Shown here: in pieces, positions 21,003 through 29,570 of the stretch
How the letters are laid out: every line of letters begins with the position of its first letter
Position numbering within the stretch: position 1 is the first letter of the stretch
Origin: Burkholderia sp. BCC0322
GTDB lineage: Bacteria > Pseudomonadota > Gammaproteobacteria > Burkholderiales > Burkholderiaceae
Length of the DNA: 64,000 bases
NCBI RefSeq assembly: GCF_902833045.1
Contig: NZ_CADFDU010000003.1
Coordinates: forward strand, 62,001-126,000
Reading direction: 5' to 3'
The notes under the pieces: model-generated
The model's database searches: none
Seen by the model: the letters and a program-made list of their open reading frames with translations, nothing else
Told to the model about the DNA's origin: nothing
Translations under genes and position numbers: made by a program

Positions 21003-22388
21003 ATGCCGGACCGCTCCAGAATTGCCGTCGTCTACCTGCTCGGTTTCGCGATCGATCTCGCGAACATGTTCATGCTGAATGGCGCGTATCCGTCGTTACA
21101 GCGTGAATTGCACGCATCGGTCGCGCAGCTTGCGTGGGTCGGCAACATGTACGTGCTTGGCCTCACCGTCGTGATTCCGTTCGGCACGTGGCTCGCGCGC
21201 CGCTGCGGCGAGCGGCGCGTGTTCGCCGCCTCGTTGCTGCTGTTCGGGCTCGGCAGTGCCGGCGTCGGCGCGTCACCTTCGATCGAAGCGTTGCTCGCAT
21301 GGCGGATGGTCCAGGGGCTTGGCGGCGGGCTGTTGATTCCGGTCGGGCAGACGATGGCCTATCGCGCGTATCCGCCGCAGGCGCGGGCGCGGCTCACGTC
21401 GGTCGTGATGATGGTCGCGCTGCTGGTGCCCGCGTTGTCGCCGGCGATCGGCGGGGCCATCGTCGATCGCGGGTCGTGGCGCGCGATCTTCTTCGCGATG
21501 TCGCCGCTCGCGGCCGCGACCTGCGCACTGGCGTTCATCTGGCTGCCGCGCGACGGCGCGCGTGGCCGGCCGCCGCGGCTGGACTGGCGGGGGCTCGGGC
21601 TGAGTGCGGTGGCGCTCGTCGCGTTGCTGCTCGGGCTGACCGCCGCGGGGCAGCCTGGCGGCGCGGCATTCCCGCTCGCGATGCTGGTTGTGGCCGTCGC
21701 GGCAGGCGCTGGCTATGCGGTGCATGCGCGCCGGGCCATGGCGCCGGCGGTCGACCTGCGCCTGCTCGCACAGCCGATGCTGAGGATCGGCGTGGTGGTT
21801 TATCTGTGCGTGCCGGGCATCTTTACGGGCGTCAACCTCGTCGCGTCGCTCTATCTGCAGAACGCGCTCGGATTGAGCGCCGCGCATGCCGGCGCGCTGA
21901 TGCTGCCGTGGGCGATCGCGGCGTTCTTCGCGATCGCGACCACACGCCGCTGCTTTCCGAGCCACGGCGCGAAGCCGTTGTTCACGTGCGGTATTGCGAT
22001 CGACTGTGTCGGCATCGTACTGCTCGCCACGCCGTGGGCCAGCGGCGAAACCGTGCGCGTTGCGGCGTTTGCGGCGATGGGGTTCGGCGCGAGCCTGTGC
22101 ACGAGCACGTCGCAAAGCGCGGCGTTCGTCGATGTGCCGGCCGACCGGATGAGCGAGGCGAGCGCATTGTGGAACATCAACCGCCAGTTGAGTTTCTGTG
22201 TCGGCGTGGCCGCGCTCGGCAGCGCCCTCAACGCGTTGCTGGCGCTCGATGCGGGCGGTCCGTCGCTCGCGCCGTACCGCTGGTGCTTCGGGCTGGCGGT
22301 CGTGTTGACGTTGCTGCCGCTCGGCCTGATCGCGCGGCTTCCCGCACACCATGCGCCGGTCGCGCAACCCGCATCGTCCCACTCCTGA
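21003..22388 (+). CDS. MFS multidrug-type efflux transporter (DHA2/EmrB-QacA-like)
   Basis: A 461-aa integral membrane protein with the 14-helix DHA2 layout. Diagnostic motifs are GTWLARRCGERRVF (motif A region, about residues 61-74), WRMVQGLGGGLLIPVGQ (motif B) and LVPALSPAIGGAIVD (motif C, antiporter signature). The start is the ATG before PDRSRIAVVYLLGF; the longer open frame upstream is not protein-like. It is controlled presumably by the divergent LysR gene, and its cargo is unknown. Confidence 0.9.
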   Translation: MPDRSRIAVVYLLGFAIDLANMFMLNGAYPSLQRELHASVAQLAWVGNMYVLGLTVVIPFGTWLARRCGERRVFAASLLLFGLGSAGVGASPSIEALLAWRMVQGLGGGLLIPVGQTMAYRAYPPQARARLTSVVMMVALLVPALSPAIGGAIVDRGSWRAIFFAMSPLAAATCALAFIWLPRDGARGRPPRLDWRGLGLSAVALVALLLGLTAAGQPGGAAFPLAMLVVAVAAGAGYAVHARRAMAPAVDLRLLAQPMLRIGVVVYLCVPGIFTGVNLVASLYLQNALGLSAAHAGALMLPWAIAAFFAIATTRRCFPSHGAKPLFTCGIAIDCVGIVLLATPWASGETVRVAAFAAMGFGASLCTSTSQSAAFVDVPADRMSEASALWNINRQLSFCVGVAALGSALNALLALDAGGPSLAPYRWCFGLAVVLTLLPLGLIARLPAHHAPVAQPASSHS

Positions 22389-22403
22389 GAACCTGAGAGC
22401 CTG

Positions 22404-22802
22404 ATGAATTTGCCGAATCCGTATTTCAAGGAAGTCGTCGACACCGTTGCCGACATCGAGTGCTGGTTGTCCGGCCGTGCCGGCCCCGAACGGCTTGCGA
22501 CGCTGATGGCGCGCTTCTCGCCGGGCTTTTCGATGATCACGATGTCGGGGACGGTGCTCGATTACGCGGGCGTCGATGCGCTGTTTTCACACGGGCACGG
22601 CGCGCGGCCGGGGCTGGTGATCGGCATCGACGAATTGCGCGGGCTGGCCGTATGGTCCGACGGCGCGACGATCGGCTATCGCGAGACGCAGACCGACGCG
22701 CAAGGGCTGCGCACGGTGCGGCGCTCGACGGTCGTGTTCCGGCGCGAGGCGGACGGGCTGATCGTGTGGCGTCATCTGCACGAGACGCCGGTCGCCGCAT
22801 GA
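22404..22802 (+). CDS. SnoaL/DUF4440-like small protein
   Basis: A 132-aa protein of the NTF2-like cone fold by pattern: an N-terminal helix pair, then FSMITMSGTVLDYAGVDALF and a beta-rich C-terminal half with RRSTVVFRREADGLIVWRHLHET. It starts 15 bp after the MFS gene and is probably cotranscribed with it. Function unknown; such proteins may be enzymes or binding proteins. Family assignment is by pattern only. Confidence 0.72.
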   Translation: MNLPNPYFKEVVDTVADIECWLSGRAGPERLATLMARFSPGFSMITMSGTVLDYAGVDALFSHGHGARPGLVIGIDELRGLAVWSDGATIGYRETQTDAQGLRTVRRSTVVFRREADGLIVWRHLHETPVAA

Positions 22803-22852
22803 GCGAGGGCATCCGACGCCTCGCATGAAGCGGCTCGGCTACCGCGCCGGCG

Positions 22853-23578
22853 TTACTTGTCCAGCTCCGGATAGTGCCGGAAGATGCCCATGTCGTTGAA
22901 CGGGATACGGCGCTCCGACTCGAGATAGAGCGCAACAGGCGGATGTAGTGCGACGCGGTCGTGCAGCGCGACCAGCGCCGCGATCTTCCGCTCCGCACGC
23001 TTCATCGCTTTCGGAAACGCGTAGCGCAGGCCCTCGATGATCTGGAACATCGACAGGTCCGCGTAGCTGAGTGCGTTGCCGGCGAGGTAGCCGCTCTTGT
23101 GCGGATTCCGGTCGAGTACGCGCTCGAAGTAGCCGAGGAATTTCGGCAGCCGGTTTTCCAGAAAATCGGCCGCGCGCTCGGCTGCTGCCGCCCGCTGATC
23201 CTCGTAGTAGAGGCCGCTTGCGATCGGATGGTGCGTGTCGTGGATCTCGGTGACGAAATCGGCGACGGTCAACTGAAGCTGGTGCACCCACAGCCGGCCG
23301 GCTTCGTCGTCGGGGGCGAGCCCCAGCCGAGCGCCGAGAAACAGCAGAATGTTCGCGGTCTGCCCGATGACCAGGTCGCCGACTTTCAGGAACGGCGGCG
23401 CGAACGGCACGCATTCGGCCTTGGTGCCGTCCATCATGCGCATCATCGCCGGCACGCCCATGCCGCGCCCGGATTCGCGTGCGACGTCGACATAGTCGGC
23501 TTCGGCGGCTTCAAGTGCGAGCCGCACGTACTCGCCCCGGCCCTGGATCTCGGGCCAGTAATACAGTTCGTATCGCAT
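22853..23578 (-). CDS. Glutathione S-transferase family protein
   Basis: A 241-aa protein with an N-terminal thioredoxin-like domain (MRYELYYWPEIQGRGEYVRLALE, with Tyr/Arg contacts and IGQTANILLFLG as the gamma-Glu-binding loop). A helical C-terminal domain follows (LSYADLSMFQIIEGLRY). The first helix resembles sigma/alpha-like GSTs. ATG 23578 has a GGAAG site upstream. The substrate is unknown. Confidence 0.88.
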   Translation of the reverse strand: MRYELYYWPEIQGRGEYVRLALEAAEADYVDVARESGRGMGVPAMMRMMDGTKAECVPFAPPFLKVGDLVIGQTANILLFLGARLGLAPDDEAGRLWVHQLQLTVADFVTEIHDTHHPIASGLYYEDQRAAAAERAADFLENRLPKFLGYFERVLDRNPHKSGYLAGNALSYADLSMFQIIEGLRYAFPKAMKRAERKIAALVALHDRVALHPPVALYLESERRIPFNDMGIFRHYPELDK

Positions 23579-23999
23579 GCTGTCTTCCCGTTCGCTGAAC
23601 CGGCTGCCACCGGCATCGTGACGACCGGGCGGCCGCGTGTCGCGTGCCACCCGCTGCGAATAGACAGTCTAGGCGATCGCGGGAAAAGTGCCGCGTGCAT
23701 CGCGCGCTATGCGTTGCGCTCGCCGCCTTCGGGGCCATACATGTATGAAATGCGCGCGTCCATCGATGAAACGGCGTGGCGAGCGTTTGCATCCGATCGA
23801 CAGGTTCATCGCGATTTAATAAATACCCACTACGATCCCGCATCGCCGCATCTACCGATGCGCAGCGATCCGATTCGAGCGTCGACCCTGCCATCCATCG
23901 CCCAACCGCGCGACGCGTCAGGTTGTCATTTCCCGTGAACCCGCGATTTGCAACGCCGTGAGAGGCTGCCGGCGTTGCTCGCATCATTTCGTATTTCTC
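23579..23999. other. 421-bp intergenic region between divergent GST and secreted-protein genes
   Basis: It must hold the promoters of both flanking genes. An AT-rich patch near 23815-23830 (TTTAATAAATA) is the best -10-like region for the rightward genes, but I cannot pair it with a -35 box. I see no RNA gene or conserved frame here. Confidence 0.4.
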
Positions 24000-24821
24000 A
24001 TGAATCTGAACCCGTCGGCTTCTTTACGCAGAAAATTCCTGGCTGCCGCGCCCGCGGTTGCCGTGGCGCCGTTGTTGAGCGCATGCGGTGGTGACGACGT
24101 CACGTCGGCGCCCGTTACCGATGCGGCGCTGGCCGCGCAGATGTCGGCGAAGCTCAATGCGCAGCTCGGCGACGCGGCGACGGTCAACGCGATCGTGCCG
24201 GCGCTGACCGATGTCGGCTTCACGTGGGATCTGCCGACGGTGCCGGCTGCGCAGATCGGTGCGATCGTCGCGTACAGCTTCGGCAATCGCCCGAACGCGG
24301 CAAGCGGCAACACGTCGAGCACCGGCGGCAACCAATCGGCGCTGCCCGACCCGGGGCCCGTCAACGAAGCGCTCGCGGATGCCGTGTACCGCATTCGCCA
24401 GCTGAAACCGGTGAAGGTCTATGCACAGTGGGAGATCGCGCGCTTTCTCGTGTCGAAGTACGGCATGGGCGCCGACGTGCTGTCGTCGGTCGAGCCGGTG
24501 ATCGCGAGCGACGGCTCGATCGTGTACCTGAGCACGGCCGGTGTCGCGGCCGTGGCCGTGTCGCGCGCGGGCGGTGCGGCGGCGATGGGCACCGTTGCGG
24601 TGGTCGGCCATCGCGACCATGCGAAGCGCTGCATCCAGACCTCGCAGCAGGCGGGCATGAAGGCGGCCGCGGTGGCGGAGGTGTCGCTGCCGACGATGTA
24701 CGACCCGCAATCGGGCCAGCCGTGGACGCGCAACCGCAGCCTCTATCTCGTGCACGACATGTATGCGCAGATGCTTGCCCGCGCGGTGACCGCGACGATG
24801 CAGGCGTTCCCGAAGGGCTGA
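24000..24821 (+). CDS. Secreted lipoprotein with Tat-like signal, paralogue of the next gene
   Basis: A 273-aa protein starting MNLNPSASLRRKFLAAAP. Its signal has a twin-arginine (RRKFL) and ends in a lipobox LLSAC with Cys29, so it is probably exported and lipid-anchored. The body shares a clear pattern with the following gene: PGPVNEALADAVYRIRQ, then KVYAQWEIARFLVSKYGM, then GTVAVVGHRDHAKRCIQTSQQAGM. The order of these blocks vaguely recalls YdcF/SanA (DUF218) folds, but I do not recognise the family with confidence. It is 26 bp upstream of its paralogue. Confidence 0.8.
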   Translation: MNLNPSASLRRKFLAAAPAVAVAPLLSACGGDDVTSAPVTDAALAAQMSAKLNAQLGDAATVNAIVPALTDVGFTWDLPTVPAAQIGAIVAYSFGNRPNAASGNTSSTGGNQSALPDPGPVNEALADAVYRIRQLKPVKVYAQWEIARFLVSKYGMGADVLSSVEPVIASDGSIVYLSTAGVAAVAVSRAGGAAAMGTVAVVGHRDHAKRCIQTSQQAGMKAAAVAEVSLPTMYDPQSGQPWTRNRSLYLVHDMYAQMLARAVTATMQAFPKG

Positions 24822-24847
24822 CGCCTTCTGCTCCTCACTCGAATCTC

Positions 24848-25612
24848 ATGACCATGACGACCCGCCGCCATTTCCTGGCTTCCACTTCGTTGCTCGCCGC
24901 CTCGTGCGCATCCGTGGCCCCGGCTTTCGCGAATGATGCCCCCGTTTCCGATGCGGAATTGCAGCGCCAGATGCTCGGCAAGCTGACGAACGAACTGAAC
25001 GATCGCGCGACCGCCACCGACGAAACGGGCTACCTGTTCGACACGTTTTTCTCGTGGGCGCCGCCGACCGTCGACGCTGCCGGCCTCAACACGATTGCCG
25101 CGTTCAGCTTCGGCAGTCGTGCCCCGACATCCGGCACCACACCGGTGCCGGGCCCCGTGAACGAGGCGATCGCCGACGCCGTGTTCCAGCTTCGACAGAA
25201 GGTCTCGGCCCCGATCTACGCGCAGCAGGAAGTCGCGAGCGTGCTCGCATCGAAGTACGGACTGACGGCCGGCGTGACGTCGATCGCGACGCCGGCCCTG
25301 GCTGCCGGCAGCCCGATACCGACGCCCGATGGCGTGGCCGCCGCGATCGTCAAGCAGGCCGGCTCGGCCGCGGCGCTCGGCAAGGTCGCTGTCGTCACGC
25401 ATTCGGATCAGGCGTCGATCGCCGTGCGCGTGTCGGCTGCGGCAGGGATGCAGGCCGCCGTGCCGGCAGGCGTCACGCTGCCGTCGCTCTACGACACGTC
25501 GGCGTCGATGCCGGCCTTGCGGCGGCGCGATCTTTACCTGATGAGCAATGCGGGCGTGCAGCTCGGCATGCTGCGGCTCGCCCTGATCAATCGCGAGTAT
25601 CCGAACGGCTGA
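24848..25612 (+). CDS. Tat-exported protein, tandem paralogue of the preceding lipoprotein
   Basis: A 254-aa protein with a textbook Tat signal (TTRRHFLASTSLLAASC) and a likely AxA cleavage site near PAFA-ND. It aligns along its length with the preceding gene (PGPVNEAIADAVFQLRQ, IYAQQEVASVLASKYGL, GKVAVVTHSDQASIAVRVSAAAGM) but has lost the lipobox Cys in the equivalent place, so one copy looks anchored and the other soluble. No function is known to me. The pair forms a two-gene operon ending at a long hairpin near 25.7 kb. Confidence 0.8.
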   Translation: MTMTTRRHFLASTSLLAASCASVAPAFANDAPVSDAELQRQMLGKLTNELNDRATATDETGYLFDTFFSWAPPTVDAAGLNTIAAFSFGSRAPTSGTTPVPGPVNEAIADAVFQLRQKVSAPIYAQQEVASVLASKYGLTAGVTSIATPALAAGSPIPTPDGVAAAIVKQAGSAAALGKVAVVTHSDQASIAVRVSAAAGMQAAVPAGVTLPSLYDTSASMPALRRRDLYLMSNAGVQLGMLRLALINREYPNG

Positions 25613-25691
25613 AGCCGCGACGCACCGGCGCGCGACCCGGACGGCGCGATCCGCGATCCGTCATCGCGCTGCGCCGGATCCTGCGTGCCCC

Positions 25692-25746
25692 GTTTGGCTG
25701 GTAATGCCGATACAGGTATTGGCACTACCAGCCAAACCACTGTTTT
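25692..25746 (+). terminator. Very long hairpin with T-run downstream of the Tat-paralogue pair
   Basis: Arms 25692-25703 and 25726-25737 (GTTTGGCTGGTA and its complement) are perfectly paired, and the inner sequence extends the stem to about 21 pairs with one mismatch and a 2-nt loop. Five T residues follow at 25742-25746, with another T-run at 25754-25759. This should stop transcription before leuC. The stem is unusually long for an ordinary terminator. Confidence 0.85.
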
Positions 25747-25845
25747 TAATGGGTTTTTTCGCATCCGGCCTGCGCCGTGATGCGTTCTGCGTGGCATAAT
25801 CGACCGCATCCGCAAGGCTTGTAGTCACAACGACCCCGCATACCC

Positions 25846-27255
25846 ATGGCACAGACTCTCTACGACAAATTGTGGAACACCCACGTGGTCCACACCGAGG
25901 AAGACGGCACGACTTTGCTCTACATCGACCGTCAGCTGCTGCATGAAGTCACGAGCCCGCAGGCGTTCGAAGGGCTGAAGATGGCGCAGCGTCCGGTGTG
26001 GCGCATCAGCGCGAACCTGGCCGTGTCGGACCACAACGTGCCGACCACCGATCGCAGCCACGGCATCGCCGATCCCGTCTCGAAGCTCCAGGTCGACACG
26101 CTCGACGCGAACTGCGATGCGTTCGGCATCACGCAATTCAAGATGAACGACGTGCGGCAGGGCATCGTCCACATCATCGGGCCGGAGCAGGGCGCGACGC
26201 TGCCGGGCATGACGATCGTGTGCGGTGATTCGCATACGTCGACGCACGGCGCATTCGGCGCGCTCGCGCACGGCATCGGCACGTCGGAAGTCGAGCACGT
26301 GCTCGCGACGCAAACCCTGCTGCAGAAGAAGAGCAAGAACATGCTCGTGAAGGTCGAGGGCACGCTGCCGCGCGGTTGTACCGCGAAGGACATCGTGCTC
26401 GCGATCATCGGCAAGATCGGCACGGCCGGCGGCACGGGCTACGCGATCGAATTCGGCGGCTCGACGATCCGCGCGCTGACGATGGAAGGCCGCATGACCG
26501 TCTGCAACATGGCGATCGAAGCCGGTGCGCGCGCAGGCATGGTCGCCGTCGACGATACGACGATCGATTACCTGAAAGGCCGCCCGTTCGTGCCGACCGG
26601 CGCGGAATGGGACCAGGCCGTCGAATACTGGCGCCAGTTCAAGTCGGACGACGGTGCGCAGTTCGACCGCGTGGTCGAGTTGAACGCAGCCGAAATCGTC
26701 CCGCAGGTCACGTGGGGCACGTCGCCGGAAATGGTCACGTCGATCGACGGTCGCGTGCCCGATCCCGAGCGCGAGAAGGATCCGGTCAAGCGTGATGCGA
26801 TGGAACGTGCGCTGGCCTACATGGCGCTCGAGCCGAACACGCCGATCGAATCGATCAAGGTCGACAAGATCTTCATCGGCTCGTGCACGAACGCGCGAAT
26901 CGAGGACATCCGCGCGGCCGCGTATGTCGTGAAGAAGCTGAACCGTCGCATCGCGTCGAACATTCGGCTCGCGATGGTCGTGCCGGGCTCGGGCCTCGTG
27001 AAGGCGCAGGCCGAGCGCGAAGGGCTCGACAAGGTGTTCACGGATGCGGGCTTCGAATGGCGCGAACCGGGCTGCTCGATGTGCCTCGCGATGAACGCCG
27101 ACCGGCTCGATCCGGGCGAACGCTGCGCGTCGACGTCGAACCGCAACTTCGAAGGCCGGCAGGGCGCGGGCGGACGCACGCACCTCGTGAGCCCCGCGAT
27201 GGCGGCGGCCGCGGCGATCGAAGGTCACTTCGTCGACATTCGCAAGCTGGGGTGA
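25846..27255 (+). CDS. leuC: 3-isopropylmalate dehydratase large subunit
   Basis: With LeuD it isomerises 2- to 3-isopropylmalate in leucine synthesis. The 469-aa protein carries [19 protein letters not shown] and the three 4Fe-4S cysteines, one in [13 protein letters not shown] and two in [11 protein letters not shown]. It starts the leu block and is followed four bases after its stop by a small lipoprotein gene. A CATAAT -10-like element lies at 25795-25800 without a clear -35. Confidence 0.97.
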   Translation: MAQTLYDKLWNTHVVHTEEDGTTLLYIDRQLLHEVTSPQAFEGLKMAQRPVWRISANLAVSDHNVPTTDRSHGIADPVSKLQVDTLDANCDAFGITQFKMNDVRQGIVHIIGPEQGATLPGMTIVCGDSHTSTHGAFGALAHGIGTSEVEHVLATQTLLQKKSKNMLVKVEGTLPRGCTAKDIVLAIIGKIGTAGGTGYAIEFGGSTIRALTMEGRMTVCNMAIEAGARAGMVAVDDTTIDYLKGRPFVPTGAEWDQAVEYWRQFKSDDGAQFDRVVELNAAEIVPQVTWGTSPEMVTSIDGRVPDPEREKDPVKRDAMERALAYMALEPNTPIESIKVDKIFIGSCTNARIEDIRAAAYVVKKLNRRIASNIRLAMVVPGSGLVKAQAEREGLDKVFTDAGFEWREPGCSMCLAMNADRLDPGERCASTSNRNFEGRQGAGGRTHLVSPAMAAAAAIEGHFVDIRKLG

Positions 27256-27258
27256 CGC

Positions 27259-27405
27259 GTGACGGCATCGAAGGTCATTGCGCGGCTGGTTGCCGCACTG
27301 GCGCTGGCGGGGCTGGGCTTCGGCCTCGCGGGCTGCAATACCGTCCAGGGCTTCGGGCAGGACGTCAACGCCGCCGGCAACGCGCTGAAGCGCGCCGCGG
27401 AGTGA
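27259..27405 (+). CDS. Entericidin-like small lipoprotein
   Basis: A 48-residue frame with a GTG start, four bases beyond the leuC stop. The protein has a basic N-terminus, a hydrophobic helix and a lipobox GLAGC (Cys26). The rest, NTVQGFGQDVNAAGNALKRA, is the typical mature entericidin A/B sequence. Entericidins are small outer-membrane-anchored lipoproteins, first described as a toxin-antidote pair in enterics; the role here is unknown. It sits inside the leuC-leuD interval and is likely cotranscribed. Confidence 0.87.
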   Translation: MTASKVIARLVAALALAGLGFGLAGCNTVQGFGQDVNAAGNALKRAAE

Positions 27406-27473
27406 CGATTCCCGCCGAGAATTTGTCGATGTGCGCCGGCTGAAAGCCGGCCCTCCAACCGGATAGACGGATC

Positions 27474-28124
27474 ATGGAAAAATTCACAGTACATACCGGC
27501 GTCGTGGCGCCGCTCGATCGCGAGAACGTCGACACCGACGCGATCATCCCGAAGCAGTTCCTGAAGTCGATCAAGCGCACGGGCTTCGGTCCGAACGCGT
27601 TCGACGAGTGGCGTTACCTCGATCACGGCGAGCCGGGCCAGGACAACTCGAAGCGTCCGCTGAATCCCGATTTCGTGCTGAACCAGCCGCGCTACCAGGG
27701 CGCATCCGTGCTGCTCGCACGCAAGAACTTCGGCTGCGGCAGCTCGCGTGAGCACGCGCCGTGGGCGCTGCAGCAGTACGGCTTCCGCGCGATCATCGCG
27801 CCGAGCTTCGCGGATATTTTCTTCAACAACTGCTTCAAGAACGGCCTGCTGCCGATCGTGCTGACCGAGCAGCAGGTCGATCACCTGTTCAACGAGACGG
27901 TCGCGTTCAACGGCTTCGAGGTCACGGTCGACCTCGACGCGCAGGTCGTGCGCACGGGCGACGGCCGCGAGTATCCGTTCGAGATCACCGCGTTCCGCAA
28001 GTACTGCCTGCTGAACGGCTTCGACGACATCGGCCTCACGCTGCGCCACGCGGACAAGATTCGCCAGTTCGAAGCCGAGCGCCTGGTGAAGCAGCCGTGG
28101 CTCAACACCAAGCTGGTCGGCTGA
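27474..28124 (+). CDS. leuD: 3-isopropylmalate dehydratase small subunit
   Basis: The 216-aa partner of LeuC that forms the substrate-specific swivel domain. Visible signatures are [21 protein letters not shown] near the N-terminus and [15 protein letters not shown] (about residues 83-97). The C-terminal [14 protein letters not shown] is typical. It lies 68 bp after the entericidin-like gene. Confidence 0.97.
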   Translation: MEKFTVHTGVVAPLDRENVDTDAIIPKQFLKSIKRTGFGPNAFDEWRYLDHGEPGQDNSKRPLNPDFVLNQPRYQGASVLLARKNFGCGSSREHAPWALQQYGFRAIIAPSFADIFFNNCFKNGLLPIVLTEQQVDHLFNETVAFNGFEVTVDLDAQVVRTGDGREYPFEITAFRKYCLLNGFDDIGLTLRHADKIRQFEAERLVKQPWLNTKLVG

Positions 28125-28203
28125 TCGTGCCTTTCGGGCGGGCGCGCCGGCGGCGCGTTCGCCGGCCTGCCTCCATAAAAACCTACCCAGTCAGGAATTT
28201 CGC

Positions 28204-29271
28204 ATGAAGATTGCAGTGCTGCCCGGCGACGGCATCGGTCCGGAAATCGTCAATGAAGCCGTGAAGGTGCTGAACGCACTCGACGAGAAGTTCGAACTCG
28301 AACAGGCGCCGGTCGGCGGCGCGGGCTACGAGGCAAGCGGCCATCCGCTGCCGGACGCGACGCTGAAGCTCGCGAAGGAAGCCGATGCGATCCTGTTCGG
28401 CGCGGTGGGCGACTGGAAGTACGATTCACTCGAGCGCGCACTGCGCCCCGAGCAGGCGATCCTCGGGCTGCGCAAGCACCTCGAGCTGTTCGCGAACTTC
28501 CGCCCGGCGATCTGCTATCCGCAGCTCGTCGATGCATCGCCGCTGAAGCCCGAGCTGGTCGCGGGCCTCGACATCCTGATCGTGCGCGAACTGAACGGCG
28601 ACATCTACTTCGGCCAGCCGCGCGGCGTGCGCGCCGCGCCGGACGGCCCGTTCGCCGGCGAGCGCGAAGGTTTCGACACGATGCGTTATTCGGAACCGGA
28701 AGTGCGCCGCATCGCGCACGTCGCGTTCCAGGCGGCCCGCAAGCGCGCGAAGAAGCTGCTGTCGGTCGACAAGGCGAACGTGCTCGAGACGTCGCAGTTT
28801 TGGCGCGACATCATGATCGACGTGTCGAAGGAATACGCGGACGTCGAGCTGTCGCACATGTACGTCGACAATGCGGCGATGCAGCTGGCGAAGGCGCCGA
28901 AGCAATTCGACGTGATCGTCACGGGCAACATGTTCGGCGACATCCTGTCGGATGAGGCGTCGATGCTGACGGGCTCGATCGGCATGCTGCCGTCGGCGTC
29001 GCTCGACAAGAACAACAAGGGCCTGTACGAGCCGTCGCACGGTTCGGCGCCGGACATCGCGGGCAAGGGCATCGCGAACCCGCTCGCGACGATCCTGTCG
29101 GCCGCGATGATGCTGCGCTACTCGCTGAATCGTGCGGAGCAGGCCGATCGGATCGAGCGCGCGGTGAAAACGGTTCTCGAACAGGGCTACCGGACGGGCG
29201 ACATTGCGACGCCGGGCTGCCGGCAGGTCGGTACGACAGCGATGGGCGACGCGGTGGTCGCGGCGCTGTAA
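28204..29271 (+). CDS. leuB: 3-isopropylmalate dehydrogenase
   Basis: NAD-dependent oxidative decarboxylation of 3-isopropylmalate to 2-oxoisocaproate. The 355-aa protein has the family start [28 protein letters not shown] for substrate binding, [14 protein letters not shown] with the metal-binding Asp residues and [15 protein letters not shown] hairpin lies just downstream. Confidence 0.98.
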   Translation: MKIAVLPGDGIGPEIVNEAVKVLNALDEKFELEQAPVGGAGYEASGHPLPDATLKLAKEADAILFGAVGDWKYDSLERALRPEQAILGLRKHLELFANFRPAICYPQLVDASPLKPELVAGLDILIVRELNGDIYFGQPRGVRAAPDGPFAGEREGFDTMRYSEPEVRRIAHVAFQAARKRAKKLLSVDKANVLETSQFWRDIMIDVSKEYADVELSHMYVDNAAMQLAKAPKQFDVIVTGNMFGDILSDEASMLTGSIGMLPSASLDKNNKGLYEPSHGSAPDIAGKGIANPLATILSAAMMLRYSLNRAEQADRIERAVKTVLEQGYRTGDIATPGCRQVGTTAMGDAVVAAL

Positions 29272-29291
29272 CGCGGTCATGTAGAAAGGGT

Positions 29292-29321
29292 GCGAACGGG
29301 CCGCGAAATCGGCCGGTTCGC
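29292..29321 (+). terminator. Hairpin downstream of leuB
   Basis: Two 12-nt arms (29292-29303 and 29310-29321) pair with a single mismatch around a 6-nt loop. There is no T-run, so termination, if any, would be weak. It separates leuB from the asd promoter region. Confidence 0.45.
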
Positions 29322-29334
29322 ATGCGGTTGGCCG

Positions 29335-29363
29335 TTGTGCGGGCCACCGGCTTTGTGTAGACT
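29335..29363 (+). promoter_or_regulatory. Candidate promoter for the asd leader
   Basis: TTGTGC (29335-29340) and TAGACT (29358-29363) are separated by 17 bp. The match is modest (three and four of six consensus bases). Transcription would begin close to the ATG of the short frame at 29370, which has no ribosome site, so that frame could be leaderless. Confidence 0.35.
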
Positions 29364-29369
29364 CGAACG

Positions 29370-29489
29370 ATGGCGCTTATTTCCCTGATCTCCCCGGTCT
29401 TGAAACTCCACGGCAACACAGCCCGTGCGGGTGCGCGCGCCATCGTCATCACGAAAACCATTATCACGAAAACGATCATTAAACGCTGA
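29370..29489 (+). CDS. Short Lys/Thr/Ile-rich open frame upstream of asd, candidate leader peptide
   Basis: A 39-residue frame ends with IVITKTIITKTIIKR: Lys, Thr and Ile make up nearly all of the last 15 residues. These are end products of the pathway branch that starts at Asd, encoded 82 bp downstream. The underlying DNA is a 15-nt direct repeat (ITKTI twice). The stop codon lies inside a 7-bp hairpin (29472-29478 with 29487-29493), and further overlapping hairpins follow (29493-29498 with 29533-29538; 29511-29518 with 29543-29550). This layout resembles attenuator leaders. There is no T-run after the last hairpin and no clear ribosome site, so translation and function are unproven. Confidence 0.4.
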   Translation: MALISLISPVLKLHGNTARAGARAIVITKTIITKTIIKR

Positions 29490-29570
29490 TCGTCCGTCGT
29501 GCCCGCCTATTTCCCCGCGCGGTCACATCGGGGACGGAAATGGCGGGGAAGCTCCATCAAAGGGTTAGTC

